DNA of 35,749 nt, from NCBI GenBank assembly GCA_003222195.1, contig QHVB01000034.1:76974-112722 (forward strand). Direction: 5' to 3'. The stretch is from Gemmatimonadota bacterium (GTDB lineage: Bacteria; Gemmatimonadota; Gemmatimonadetes; Gemmatimonadales; GWC2-71-9). Below, one piece after another: positions 1 through 8,124 of this stretch (position 1 is its first letter; each line of letters begins with the position of its first letter). Under the pieces are notes generated by a model that was not told where the DNA came from, did no database searches, and saw only the letters and a list, made by a program, of their open reading frames with translations. The translations under genes and the position numbers were made by a program.

Positions 1-1
1 G

Positions 2-670
2 TTCGAGCGTCGCACCGTGCCGCTCGATTCGATCGCGCGGATCGTGGGCGCGAAAGCGTTTCAGGACGCCGCGGATGACGTCGCGCAGCGCTCCCTGACG
101 CTCGTCCGCGACACGGCCGGGACCGTTGTGCGACTCCGCGATGCCCGTGGCCGTATGGCGCTCATCGCGTACGGCGACGAGCTGAACAGCTATGTCGGGC
201 AGCGCATGCTCGAGCTGCTGCGCGCCGGCGGCGACACGGTCAGCTTCTTCCGGCTCTGGCCGATGTCCGGCTCGTCCTCCTACGACTCGGCGCGGGTCGT
301 GATTGGTCGCGCGCCGACCGTAATCTTCGCGATGAACGTGCGCCCGATCGCCGCGAAGGGGAGCATCGCGCTGCCCGATTCGCTCGCGCGGCTCATCACG
401 ATCACCGACGCGGTGAAGCCGACGGTCCTGGTCTCGCTCGGCAGCCCCTATCTGCTGAATCAGACGCCTTCAGTGAAGTCGTACCTGATCGCGTGGAGCG
501 GCGTGCGCGCCGCCGAGCGCGCCGCGGCCCGCTCGCTGCTCGGTTGGTCGCCGGTCCGGGGGAAGCTGCCGATTCGGATTCCGCCCGCCTATCCGATCGG
601 CTACGGCCTTGCGATTTCCGATACGACGCTGCCGCCGCCCCGTCCGCCGGCGCACGTCATCATGCCATGA
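2..670 (+). CDS. Glycoside hydrolase family 3 beta-N-acetylhexosaminidase, C-terminal part (5' end outside window)
   Basis: This is the C-terminal domain of a family 3 glycoside hydrolase of the NagZ/beta-N-acetylglucosaminidase type. Such enzymes remove terminal GlcNAc, for example from muropeptides. The reading frame is open to the left edge, so the GTG at 17 is only an internal valine and about 222 codons are visible. The recognisable stretch is 'GSPYLLNQTPSVKSYLIAWS' followed by 'AAARSLLGWSPVRGKLPIRI', the usual end of bacterial two-domain GH3 proteins. The catalytic (beta/alpha)8 domain lies outside the window. The stop codon overlaps the ATG of the beta-lactamase-like gene (ATGA at 667-670), so the two are translationally coupled. 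GH3/beta-lactamase pairing, as fused or adjacent genes, is known in several bacterial groups. Substrate is inferred from the family. Confidence 0.82.
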   Translation, partial: FERRTVPLDSIARIVGAKAFQDAADDVAQRSLTLVRDTAGTVVRLRDARGRMALIAYGDELNSYVGQRMLELLRAGGDTVSFFRLWPMSGSSSYDSARVVIGRAPTVIFAMNVRPIAAKGSIALPDSLARLITITDAVKPTVLVSLGSPYLLNQTPSVKSYLIAWSGVRAAERAAARSLLGWSPVRGKLPIRIPPAYPIGYGLAISDTTLPPPRPPAHVIMP

Positions 671-1869
671 TGCGCAGGCTCGCAGTGGCCGTCACCGCGC
701 TGCTGATGCTCGGTTGTCCGCGTTCACATCCGCCACTCACGCCGCTCCCCGCAGCGCCGCTCGAGACCGGGGCTGAATTCCGCCGTTTCGACCCGGTCTT
801 CGAGTATCTCCGCTCGCAGGTCGACAGCGCGTTCCCCGGCGCAGTGATCGTGATCGGCGGCGCCAACCAGAACATTGTTGTCTCTGCGGTCGGTCACTAC
901 GGCGTCGACGATGCGCGGCCCGTCACCGCAGCAACGGTCTACGACCTCGCGTCGCTGACGAAGGTGATCGGACTGACCACGGCGGTGATGATCCTGGTGG
1001 ACTCCGGGAAGATCGACCTCGAAGCGCCCGTCCAGCGCTACGTCCCCGCGTTTCAGGGGGCCGGCAAGGAGCGCGTGACGATTCGCCATCTGCTCACCCA
1101 TTCGTCCGGGATGCCTGCGTGGCGGCCGCTCTACGCCGAGACGGCAACGCGCGAGCAAGCGCTGGCGTTGATCGACACAACGCCCCTGCTCCGCCAGCCC
1201 GGCGACACGTTCGTCTATTCGGATCTCGGCGCCATCGTGTTGACGCAGGCGGTCGAAGCGATCACAGGGCAGCGCGTGAACGACTTCCTTCAGGCGCGCG
1301 TGTTCGGCCCGCTCGAGATGGCGTCAACGCGCTTTTTGCCGCCCGAGGACTGGCGCGACCACATCGCGCCGACGGAGAATGACACGACCTTCCGGCATCG
1401 CTGGCTCCGCGGCGAGGTGCACGACGAGAACGCGGGCCGACTCGGCGGCGTGTCGGGACATGCGGGCTTGTTCAGCACCGGGCCGGACCTGGGTCGGTTC
1501 GCGGCATGGCTGCTCGGGCTCCGCAGGGGTTCGTTATCTCCGGGCTGGCAGCCTGGAGTCAACGCACCAACGATTACATCCGCCACGGTCCGCGCCTTTA
1601 CAACGCGTCAGAACATTCCGGCCGGATCTTCGCGTGCCCTGGGCTGGGACACGCCGTCCGAGAACTCGAGTGCCGGAACGAAAATGGGGCCGAACGCATT
1701 CGGTCATACCGGCTTCACCGGCACGTCCATCTGGTTCGACCCCGACAAGAACGTCTTCATCGTTCTGCTCACCAACCGCGTGAATCCCACGCGGGCCAAC
1801 ACGAAGATCCTTCAGGTTCGTCGCCGCGTGGCCGACCTCGTGAACGACGCGCTCACTCCACCACAGTAG
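667..1869 (+). CDS. Serine hydrolase, class C beta-lactamase-like, predicted lipoprotein
   Basis: This is a 400-residue member of the serine beta-lactamase/D-alanyl carboxypeptidase/esterase family. The start is the ATG at 667, which overlaps the GH3 stop; the longer open frame upstream is not credible. The N-terminus has basic residues, a hydrophobic run and 'LMLGCP', a lipobox that would acylate Cys17, so the protein should be anchored in the periplasm. Family motifs are in place: Ser96-x-x-Lys99 in 'ASLTK', Tyr184-Ser-Asp and His347-Thr-Gly. The YSD form in place of YAN/YSN is common in peptidases and esterases of this family, so antibiotic hydrolysis should not be assumed. A role in trimming peptidoglycan-derived peptides is inferred from the GH3 partner and the nearby amino-sugar kinase. 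The last 17 bases overlap the convergent symporter gene. Confidence 0.85.
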   Translation: MMRRLAVAVTALLMLGCPRSHPPLTPLPAAPLETGAEFRRFDPVFEYLRSQVDSAFPGAVIVIGGANQNIVVSAVGHYGVDDARPVTAATVYDLASLTKVIGLTTAVMILVDSGKIDLEAPVQRYVPAFQGAGKERVTIRHLLTHSSGMPAWRPLYAETATREQALALIDTTPLLRQPGDTFVYSDLGAIVLTQAVEAITGQRVNDFLQARVFGPLEMASTRFLPPEDWRDHIAPTENDTTFRHRWLRGEVHDENAGRLGGVSGHAGLFSTGPDLGRFAAWLLGLRRGSLSPGWQPGVNAPTITSATVRAFTTRQNIPAGSSRALGWDTPSENSSAGTKMGPNAFGHTGFTGTSIWFDPDKNVFIVLLTNRVNPTRANTKILQVRRRVADLVNDALTPPQ

Positions 1870-3607
1870 CCCAGCCGCGCCGCGACAGGTCGCGGTAGAT
1901 CACGTAGCCGCCCAGCGCCGCCAGGGCGAGTAGCAGCAGGCCCGGCCTCGTCTCATGGAGCAGCAGCTTCCCGACTCCGAACAAGACCCCATAGACCAGC
2001 GTGCAGCCGGCAATCCAGTCGAGCAGGTTGGACAGCCCATCGCTCGCCACCTTCACATCCGGCGCGAGCGCGGCAATCGGCGCCCAGCCGCTCCGTGACG
2101 GCCGCGTGCGTCGGAAGAATGCCAGCAGCTTCTCCTGCGGCTCCGGCGCCGTCAGATACGTCACCGCCAACCACACGATCGTCGTGACTGCCACCGTGGT
2201 GATCAGGATGAGGGCGAATTGCTTTGGCTGATCGGTGTCGTAACCGAAAGCCACCTGCAAGAAGACCGACACGACGAACGCCGTGATCATCGCCGACACT
2301 TCGCTCCACGCGTTGATCCGCCACCAGTACCAGCGCAGCAGCAGGACGCCACCGGTTCCGGCGCCCGTGACGATCAGCACCTTCCACGCACCGCCGATGG
2401 AGCCCATGTAGAAAGTGACGACGGCGGAAATCAGCGTGAGGAGGACGGTCGCGAGCTTTGAGGCGCGAACGTAATACTCATCGGTAGCGTCGCGCTTGAC
2501 GAAGCGTCGCCAGAAGTCGTTGATGAGGTAGCTCGCGCCCCAGTTCAGCTGCGTCGCGATGGTGGACATGTAGGCGGCCGCGAATGCGGCGATCATCAGG
2601 CCGCGTAGCGACGCCGGCAGGTAGTCGATCAGTACCCGGATATACCCGGTCTCGGGATCGGCCAGCCCAGGGAACAGAATCAGCGACGCCAGCGCCACCA
2701 GGATCCACGGCCAGGGCCGGATTGCGTAATGCGCGATGTTGAACCATAGCGTCGCGAGCATCGAATGCCGCTCGTCTTTCGCGCTGAACATCCGCTGGGC
2801 GACGTAGCCGCCACCCCCCGGCTCGGCGCCGGGATACCAGGTCGCCCACCAGTTCAGCGAGATGTAGACGAGGAACGTGATCATCGGCATCCACGCCGAG
2901 TTCAAGTTCGGCACGAGATTCAGCGCCTCGCCCCGGCCGCTCGACACGAGTTTCTCCTTCATCGCGTCGATGCCACCCACGGCGTGGACCGCGAACACGG
3001 CCAGGACGATCACCATTCCCATCTTGATCACGAACTGCACCATGTCCGTGACGAGCACGCCCCACAGCCCCGACAGCGTGGAGATAAATGAGGTGAGGGC
3101 GATCAGCCCGAGAACGATGGCGAGTGCCTCGAGTTTCCCGATCCCAAATATCAATCCGAGGATCTTTACCATCGCGAGATTGACCCAGCCGAGGATGATG
3201 CAGTTCATGATGATGCCGAGGTACAGCGACCGGAAGCCGCGCAGGAACGCGGCCGGTTTGCCGGAATAGCGGATCTCGGCGAATTCGATGTCGGTCATCA
3301 CGCCGGCGCGGCGCCACAGCCGGGCGTAGAAAAAGACGGTGAGCATCCCGCTCATCAGGAAGCTCCACCAGATCCAATTGCCGGCGATGCCGTTCTTTGC
3401 CACGAAGCCTGTGACCACGAGCGGCGTGTCCGCCGCGAAGGTCGTGGCGACCATCGACGTGCCGGCCAGCCACCACGGCACGTTGCGGCCCGAGAGGAAG
3501 AATTCGCTGACGCTCTTGCTCGCCCGGGATTTGTAGTAGAGACCGATGCCGACGTTGAGCGCGAAGTAGGCGCCGATGACGATCCAGTCGATGATGGTCA
3601 ATCGCAT
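1853..3607 (-). CDS. Sodium:solute symporter (SSS family), 584 aa
   Basis: This is an integral membrane Na+/solute cotransporter of the SSS family (PutP/SGLT fold), with about 13-14 hydrophobic segments. The N-terminal 'MRLTIIDWIVIGAYFALNVG' is the typical first helix. It is followed by 'SRASKSVSEFFLSGRNVPWW', the family's SxxdfflagR-x-xxW signature, and 'TSMVATTFAADTPL'. The start is the ATG at 3607, preceded by GGAGG at 3611-3615; a longer open frame runs upstream but is antisense to the Fe-S gene. It is transcribed divergently from the ErpA-like gene. The last 17 bases overlap the beta-lactamase-like gene tail to tail. The substrate cannot be told from sequence: sugars, amino sugars and carboxylates are all possible. 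Confidence 0.85.
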   Translation of the reverse strand: MRLTIIDWIVIGAYFALNVGIGLYYKSRASKSVSEFFLSGRNVPWWLAGTSMVATTFAADTPLVVTGFVAKNGIAGNWIWWSFLMSGMLTVFFYARLWRRAGVMTDIEFAEIRYSGKPAAFLRGFRSLYLGIIMNCIILGWVNLAMVKILGLIFGIGKLEALAIVLGLIALTSFISTLSGLWGVLVTDMVQFVIKMGMVIVLAVFAVHAVGGIDAMKEKLVSSGRGEALNLVPNLNSAWMPMITFLVYISLNWWATWYPGAEPGGGGYVAQRMFSAKDERHSMLATLWFNIAHYAIRPWPWILVALASLILFPGLADPETGYIRVLIDYLPASLRGLMIAAFAAAYMSTIATQLNWGASYLINDFWRRFVKRDATDEYYVRASKLATVLLTLISAVVTFYMGSIGGAWKVLIVTGAGTGGVLLLRWYWWRINAWSEVSAMITAFVVSVFLQVAFGYDTDQPKQFALILITTVAVTTIVWLAVTYLTAPEPQEKLLAFFRRTRPSRSGWAPIAALAPDVKVASDGLSNLLDWIAGCTLVYGVLFGVGKLLLHETRPGLLLLALAALGGYVIYRDLSRRGWATVVE

Positions 3608-3658
3608 GGGCCTCCAATTGGGGGCGCGATGGGTAGTTAGGCAAGCGTCCCTTCCCGG

Positions 3659-3687
3659 TTGACACGGCCGCCGCGACTGTCTAAGTT
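3659..3687 (+). promoter_or_regulatory. Candidate sigma70-type promoter for the ErpA/IscA-like gene
   Basis: A perfect -35 hexamer TTGACA (3659-3664) is followed by a 17-base spacer and TAAGTT (3682-3687) as a -10 element. Transcription would begin near 3694, just before the GGAGG and ATG of the Fe-S gene. The placement in a divergent intergenic region fits, but the -10 matches the consensus only partly. Confidence 0.55.
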
Positions 3688-3709
3688 GCTGCCAGATTGG
3701 AGGATATGA

Positions 3710-4063
3710 ATGGGCACTACACAGCGGTCGGTTACCCTGACGCTCACCGAACGGGCGGGCGAAGAGGTCAAGAAGTTCCTGGCCGAAGAGAAGGTCTCCC
3801 AGGAATCGGCGGGCCTGCGCGTCGCCGTCTTGCCGGGCGGGTGCTCCGGGTTCCGCTACAGCTTGAACATCGAAGAGCAGCCAGGGGCGGATGACGTGGT
3901 CATTGAAAGCGCCGGCGTGCGGCTGTTTGTCGATGAATTCAGCTCGCAGTATCTGAACGGCACGGTGATCGATTACAAGAGCAACTTCCAGGAATCCGGC
4001 TTTGCGTTCGAGAATCCGAACGCTTCCGGCGGCTGCGGCTGCGGATCGTCGTTCACGGTTTGA
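3710..4063 (+). CDS. erpA: HesB/IscA/ErpA family iron-sulfur cluster insertion protein
   Basis: This is a 117-residue A-type Fe-S carrier, which receives a [2Fe-2S] or [4Fe-4S] cluster from a scaffold and passes it to target enzymes in the cytoplasm. The three cluster ligands are present: Cys45 in 'GGCSGF' and Cys109/Cys111 in 'GGCGCGSSF', with the usual roughly 63-residue gap. Length and fold signature ('TERAGEEVKKFL', 'YLNGTVIDYKSNFQESGFAF') match ErpA/IscA. The start is the ATG at 3710, with GGAGG at 3699-3703. A TTGACA promoter lies upstream and a strong terminator follows, so it is monocistronic. No isc or suf genes are in the window, so the choice between ErpA and other A-type carriers is uncertain. 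Confidence 0.92.
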   Translation: MGTTQRSVTLTLTERAGEEVKKFLAEEKVSQESAGLRVAVLPGGCSGFRYSLNIEEQPGADDVVIESAGVRLFVDEFSSQYLNGTVIDYKSNFQESGFAFENPNASGGCGCGSSFTV

Positions 4064-4090
4064 GCGTTGATCCATCCTGATTCAGTAAGC

Positions 4091-4120
4091 AGGGCCCGCG
4101 CACATCGCGGGCCCTTTTTC
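4091..4120 (+). terminator. Intrinsic terminator after the ErpA/IscA-like gene
   Basis: A perfect 10-bp inverted repeat (AGGGCCCGCG / CGCGGGCCCT, 4091-4100 and 4106-4115) has a 5-base loop and is followed by TTTTTC. It is the clearest intrinsic terminator on the plus strand of the window and separates the Fe-S gene from the next symporter. Confidence 0.92.
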
Positions 4121-4149
4121 TATTGTGGGCGTTTAGGCGTCTAGTTCGT

Positions 4150-5625
4150 ATGCGTCCCCTCGACGTCGCCGTCATCTTCGCGTATTTCGCGGCGGTCATC
4201 GTGTTCGGCCTGTTGCTCGCGGGTCGGCAACGCGATGCCTCCGACTATTTCCTCGGCCACCGCGGGCTGCCCTGGTGGGCGCTGATGTTCTCGGTCGTCG
4301 CCACCGAGACGTCGGCCTTGACGGTGATCTCCGTGCCGGGGCTCGCGGCCCGCGGCGATCTCACGTTTCTCCAGATCGCCTTCGGATATTTGGTGGGCCG
4401 CATCGGCGTCGCAGCGCTGCTCCTGCCGGGCTACTTCCAGGGCACCCAAGACACCGCCTACCAGCGACTCGAGCATCGCTTCGGTCGGGCGGCGCGGCGC
4501 ACCGCCTCGGGCGTGTTCCTGTTGACTCGCGCGCTCGCCGATTGCGTCCGCATCTTTGCGACCGCCATCCCGCTCGCGATCATCACCCATTGGAGCCTTC
4601 CGGTGGGGATCGTGGCTATCGGGTTTGTGACGCTCGTGTACACGTGGGTCGGTGGCCTGCGGGCGGTGGTGTGGGTGGACGTCATTCAACTCGGTGTCTA
4701 TCTCGTGGGCGGCATCGCCACCCTGATCGTCGCGACCCACCTGGCCGGCGGCATCGATGCGTTCGGGCGCGCGTGGGATGCCGGAAAGCTCCGAGCGTTC
4801 GATTTCTCGTTTGCGTTTACCAAGACCTACACGTTCTGGGGTGGCGTGATCGGTGGGGCGCTGCTGTCCGCTGCATCGCATGGTACTGATCACCTCATCG
4901 TCCAGCGATTGCTCGCGGCGCGCAACCTCAAGGATGCGCAGCGCGCGCTCATTGGATCGGGAGTATTCATCATCGCGCAGTTCGCGCTGTTCCTCCTCGT
5001 GGGAACAAGCCTGTGGCTCGCGGGCGCCGACCAGCCGGGCATGCGCGGCGACGCGATCTACCCGACCTTCATCGTGACCCATCTCCCCACCGGCATCGCG
5101 GGGCTGGCGGTCGGTGGCATTCTGGCTGCGGCGATGAGCAGTCATGCGTCGGCCGTGAATTCACTCGCTTCCGCCTCGACGCATGACTTCTACGCGCCGT
5201 TGACGGGCCGCCAGGACCCCGCGCAGCTGCTGCGGGTCGGACGCTGGCTCACGCTCGTCTGGACCGTCATCCTCGTTGCCGGCGCGATCGCATTCCGCGA
5301 CCAGAACACGCCCGTCGTGCAGCTGGCGCTCAGCATCGCCTCGCTCACCTACGGATCGCTCCTCGGGACCTACATCCTCGGTGGTGCCTGGCCGCACGCG
5401 CGACAGATCGACGTCATCACAGCCCTGATCGTCAGCATCGTCGTGATGGCCCCGATTGTCCTTGGCGCGGTGATCCCACATTTCCCGCTGCACTGGCTCC
5501 CGGGTCTCGCCTGGCCGTGGTATGTGCCGCTGGGTACTGCCGTCACCGTGCTGGTCGGAATTCTGGCTTCGCTGGTCGGACGGTCGGACGGTCGGACGGC
5601 CGGACAGCAGGCGTTGGCAGAATGA
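4150..5625 (+). CDS. Sodium:solute symporter (SSS family), 491 aa, upstream of amino-sugar kinase
   Basis: This is a second SSS-family Na+/solute cotransporter with about 13 predicted membrane helices. The signatures 'ASDYFLGHRGLPWWALMFSV' and 'ATETSALTVISVPG' are clear. The start chosen is the ATG at 4150, giving 'MRPLDVAVIFAYF'; a TTG at 4123 would begin right after the terminator and adds no conserved sequence. No good Shine-Dalgarno precedes the ATG. The stop overlaps the kinase start (ATGA, 5622-5625), so transport and phosphorylation are coupled. An amino sugar (GlcNAc, MurNAc or a disaccharide) is the inferred substrate. The C-terminal tail is encoded by four 8-bp repeats (residues SDGRTAG...), a species-specific addition of low complexity. 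It is only distantly similar to the 584-aa symporter on the other strand. Confidence 0.86.
   Translation: MRPLDVAVIFAYFAAVIVFGLLLAGRQRDASDYFLGHRGLPWWALMFSVVATETSALTVISVPGLAARGDLTFLQIAFGYLVGRIGVAALLLPGYFQGTQDTAYQRLEHRFGRAARRTASGVFLLTRALADCVRIFATAIPLAIITHWSLPVGIVAIGFVTLVYTWVGGLRAVVWVDVIQLGVYLVGGIATLIVATHLAGGIDAFGRAWDAGKLRAFDFSFAFTKTYTFWGGVIGGALLSAASHGTDHLIVQRLLAARNLKDAQRALIGSGVFIIAQFALFLLVGTSLWLAGADQPGMRGDAIYPTFIVTHLPTGIAGLAVGGILAAAMSSHASAVNSLASASTHDFYAPLTGRQDPAQLLRVGRWLTLVWTVILVAGAIAFRDQNTPVVQLALSIASLTYGSLLGTYILGGAWPHARQIDVITALIVSIVVMAPIVLGAVIPHFPLHWLPGLAWPWYVPLGTAVTVLVGILASLVGRSDGRTAGQQALAE
5574..5605 (+). repeat. Tandem array of four 8-bp units (GGTCGGAC), left arm of an inverted pair
   Basis: Three identical units GGTCGGAC are followed by one GGCCGGAC, in the 3' end of the symporter gene. 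Four related units lie in inverse orientation at 5633-5664. The 27 bases between the arms contain the kinase start codon. The same unit recurs near 30178-30201. Confidence 0.9.
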
Positions 5626-6578
5626 CAGCAGAGTCCGACCGTCCAACCGTCCAACCGCCCAACGCCGTGCTGTTAGGCATCGACTGCGGCGGCTCGCACA
5701 CCGCCGTTGTCGTCGGCGACGCAGGTGGTCGAGTGCTCGCGCGCGCCGAAGGGCCCGGGTCCGCGATGCGGCCGGGCGGCGCGGAGCTGTCGGCGGCCGT
5801 GATCCTCGACGTGGCGCGGCGCGCGGCTACGCAAGCCCAGGTCTCATTGCCCGCGAGCGTCGCGCTCGTGGGAGCGGCCGGTGCCGGTCGCGCACCGGAG
5901 CAGGAGGCGCTCGCCGCGGCCATCGCGGCGGCGGGGGTTGCCGAGCGCGTCGATGTGCGCGGGGACATCGAGATCGCGCTCGCCGCCGCGTTCGACAGCG
6001 CGCCGGGAATCCTCATCAACGCAGGCACCGGTTCGATCGCATACGCTCGCACCGCCGACGGCCGGCTGCACCGCGCCGGCGGCCACGGTTGGCAGCTGGG
6101 CGACGAGGGCGGCGGCTACTGGCTGGGCCGCCGGGCCCTCGCGGCCGCCGCGCGGGCGCACGACGGCCTCGAGGAGTCGTCCACCCTGATGGAGCGACTG
6201 CTTGTCGCGCACGGCCTGCAAACGTTCGATGATTTGATCCGCTGGACCGCGACGGCGACGCCGGCGCAAGTCGCCGCGCTCGCGCCGCACGTTCTCAACG
6301 CGGCGCGCGAAGGAGAGATCGTCGCACAGCGCATCGTGGCGGATGCCGCCCTCGAGCTGGGTCAGCTGGTGCGGGTGCTGACACGGCATTTCTCCGGGAG
6401 GGAGCCGATCAAGATCGCCACGACGGGTGGGTTGCTGCGACCTGGCTCGCCGCTGCTGACGGCGCTGCGTTTGAACCTTGCCGCGGACTTGCCGCGCGCC
6501 CGTCTGTCGGAGAGTGGCAGCCCGGTGGACTCGCCGGCGGGCGCGCTGCGCCTCGCGGCGCGATTGCTCGCGGGCTAA
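5622..6578 (+). CDS. BadF/BadG/BcrA/BcrD-type ATPase, probable N-acetylglucosamine/N-acetylmuramate kinase
   Basis: This is a 318-residue sugar kinase of the ASKHA fold, expected to phosphorylate GlcNAc or MurNAc in the cytoplasm with ATP. Phosphate-1 motif 'LLGIDCGGSHTAVVV' lies near residues 17-31, 'INAGTGSIAYA' forms the second phosphate/substrate loop, and 'GGHGWQLGDEGGGYWLGRRA' is the GlcNAc-kinase hallmark. Length matches the GlcNAc kinase and MurK family. The start is the ATG at 5622, overlapping the symporter stop. The first 15 or so residues (encoded in part by the inverted 8-bp repeats) are extra to the family. Together with the GH3 and beta-lactamase-like genes it suggests cell-wall sugar salvage. 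MurNAc activity (MurK-like) is an alternative; MurQ or NagA would be expected elsewhere. The stop overlaps the convergent permease by four bases (CTAA). Confidence 0.85.
   Translation: MTAESDRPTVQPPNAVLLGIDCGGSHTAVVVGDAGGRVLARAEGPGSAMRPGGAELSAAVILDVARRAATQAQVSLPASVALVGAAGAGRAPEQEALAAAIAAAGVAERVDVRGDIEIALAAAFDSAPGILINAGTGSIAYARTADGRLHRAGGHGWQLGDEGGGYWLGRRALAAAARAHDGLEESSTLMERLLVAHGLQTFDDLIRWTATATPAQVAALAPHVLNAAREGEIVAQRIVADAALELGQLVRVLTRHFSGREPIKIATTGGLLRPGSPLLTALRLNLAADLPRARLSESGSPVDSPAGALRLAARLLAG
5633..5664 (+). repeat. Tandem array of four 8-bp units (GTCCGACC/GTCCAACC), right arm of an inverted pair
   Basis: The units are GTCCGACC, GTCCAACC, GTCCAACC and GCCCAACG, within codons 4-15 of the kinase gene. 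They are the reverse complement, with a few substitutions, of the array at 5574-5605. The mRNA could fold into a long imperfect hairpin that displays the kinase start codon in its loop. Confidence 0.85.
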
Positions 6579-8092
6579 GTCGGCCCGCCGCTGCCCGCTC
6601 CCGGATCCCGCTGACGAATCTTGCTGTGCTTGAATCCGTACACGACGTAGAGCGCCAGCCCAATCGCTAGCCACACGGCGAAACGAATCCACGTTTCCCC
6701 TGGCAATCCGAGCATCACGTAGACGCATAGCACAACCGATAGCGGCGCGACAACCCACACCCACGCCACCTTGAACGGCCGAGGTCGGGCCGGCTCCGTG
6801 AAACGCAGCACCAACACACCCGCTGACACGAGCGCGAACGCGAACAGCGTCCCGATGTTCGTGAGATTGTAGGTCTCGTTCGCATCCCCGATCAGTGCCC
6901 ACAGCGCCACGAACGCGCCGGTGATGATCGTCGTGATGTACGGAACGCGGCGGTTCGCGGAGATCTTGGCGGCCCAGGGCGGCAGCAGGCCATCGCGCGC
7001 CATCGCAAAGAAAATCCGCGGCTGCCCATACTGGAACACGAGCAGCACCGCCGACATCGAAACGATCGCGCCCAACGCGACGATCCAGCCGACGGTGCGA
7101 TAGCCCGCGACCTCGAGTGCCTTCGCGAGTGGGTCGGCGACACCGAGGTCCGTGTACTTCACCATTCCCGTGAGCACGGCACCGACGATCACGTAGATCA
7201 GGGTGCAGATCGCCAGCCCGCCGAGAATGCCGATCGGCAGATTCCGCTGTGGATTCTTCGTTTCTTCCGCGGCTGTCGAAATGGCGTCGAACCCGATGTA
7301 CGCGAAGAACACGATCGCGGCACCTTGATGGATGCCGCGCCAACCGTTCGGCACGAACGGATGGTAGTTCGTCGGATCGATATGTGTCAGTCCCGCGATA
7401 ATGAACAGGGCAAGCACGAGCAGCTTGATCACGACGAGGACGTTGTTCGTGCGCGCGCTCTCGCGAACCCCCAGCAGCAGGAGCCAAGTAATCAGACCGA
7501 CCACGAGAAACGCCGGCACATTGACGAGGATCGGAATGCCGGCGATGTGTGGCGCAGTATCGAGGAGACCGTGGATTTTTGGATCGGGACTCAGTAACGC
7601 GGTGCGATAGCCGGTCGTCAGCCAGTCAGGAGGGTGAACCCCCACGTAGCCGATGAACGACTTGAAGTAGTCCCCCCACGAGATGGCGACCGCGACGTTG
7701 CCGACCGCATACTCGAGAATCAGATCCCATCCGATGATCCAGGCGACGACTTCGCCGAGTGTCGCGTAGGAATAGGCGTACGCGCTGCCCGCCTGCGGAA
7801 TCATCGCCGCGAGCTCGGCATAGCACAGACCGGCGAGTGCGCAGCAGACACCCAGCAACAGGAAGGAGAACACGAGGGCGGGTCCCGCACCCGCTCGCAC
7901 CATGTTGCCTGCCGCATCGTACTGCCCAGCGGCCGCCGTGCCGATCGCGCCGAAGATTCCGGCGCCGATGACGGCGCCGATCGCCAGCATAATGAGATCG
8001 CCGGCTCCGAGGACGCGCCGCAGCGACTGCGGCGTCTCGAGCTCGCTGACCAGGAGCTCCGCGATCGGCTTGCGCTTGAAAAGCTGCCGCAC
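6575..8092 (-). CDS. APC-family amino acid permease (cationic amino acid transporter type)
   Basis: This is a 505-residue polytopic permease of the APC superfamily, cationic amino acid transporter (CAT/YhdG-like) branch. Diagnostic features are 'SLRRVLGAGDLIMLAIGAVI' with 'GAGIFGAIG' (unwound helix 1, substrate carboxylate site), 'LAGLCYAELAAMIPQAGSAY' and 'FFAYIGFDAISTAAEETKNP'. About 13-14 membrane segments are visible. The start is a GTG at 8092 behind a GGGGGAA purine run; the protein begins 'RQLFKRKPIAELL', typical of this branch. It is the most downstream gene of the minus-strand block, 32 bases after the TonB-like gene. Its stop overlaps the kinase stop by four bases. The exact amino acid transported is not evident. 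Confidence 0.9.
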   Translation of the reverse strand: MRQLFKRKPIAELLVSELETPQSLRRVLGAGDLIMLAIGAVIGAGIFGAIGTAAAGQYDAAGNMVRAGAGPALVFSFLLLGVCCALAGLCYAELAAMIPQAGSAYAYSYATLGEVVAWIIGWDLILEYAVGNVAVAISWGDYFKSFIGYVGVHPPDWLTTGYRTALLSPDPKIHGLLDTAPHIAGIPILVNVPAFLVVGLITWLLLLGVRESARTNNVLVVIKLLVLALFIIAGLTHIDPTNYHPFVPNGWRGIHQGAAIVFFAYIGFDAISTAAEETKNPQRNLPIGILGGLAICTLIYVIVGAVLTGMVKYTDLGVADPLAKALEVAGYRTVGWIVALGAIVSMSAVLLVFQYGQPRIFFAMARDGLLPPWAAKISANRRVPYITTIITGAFVALWALIGDANETYNLTNIGTLFAFALVSAGVLVLRFTEPARPRPFKVAWVWVVAPLSVVLCVYVMLGLPGETWIRFAVWLAIGLALYVVYGFKHSKIRQRDPGAGSGGPT

Positions 8093-8124
8093 GCTTCCCC
8101 CTGCTTTTGCTTTACGGCGTGATG

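Noticed and set aside
3608-4075. Upstream extension of the 584-aa symporter to 740 aa on the minus strand
   Set aside because: The extra 156 residues are antisense to the ErpA-like gene and show no family similarity; the ATG at 3607 has a GGAGG and begins with the standard first helix.
4123-4149. TTG start for the 491-aa symporter
   Set aside because: It begins three bases after the terminator T-run, has no ribosome binding site, and adds nine residues not typical of the family.
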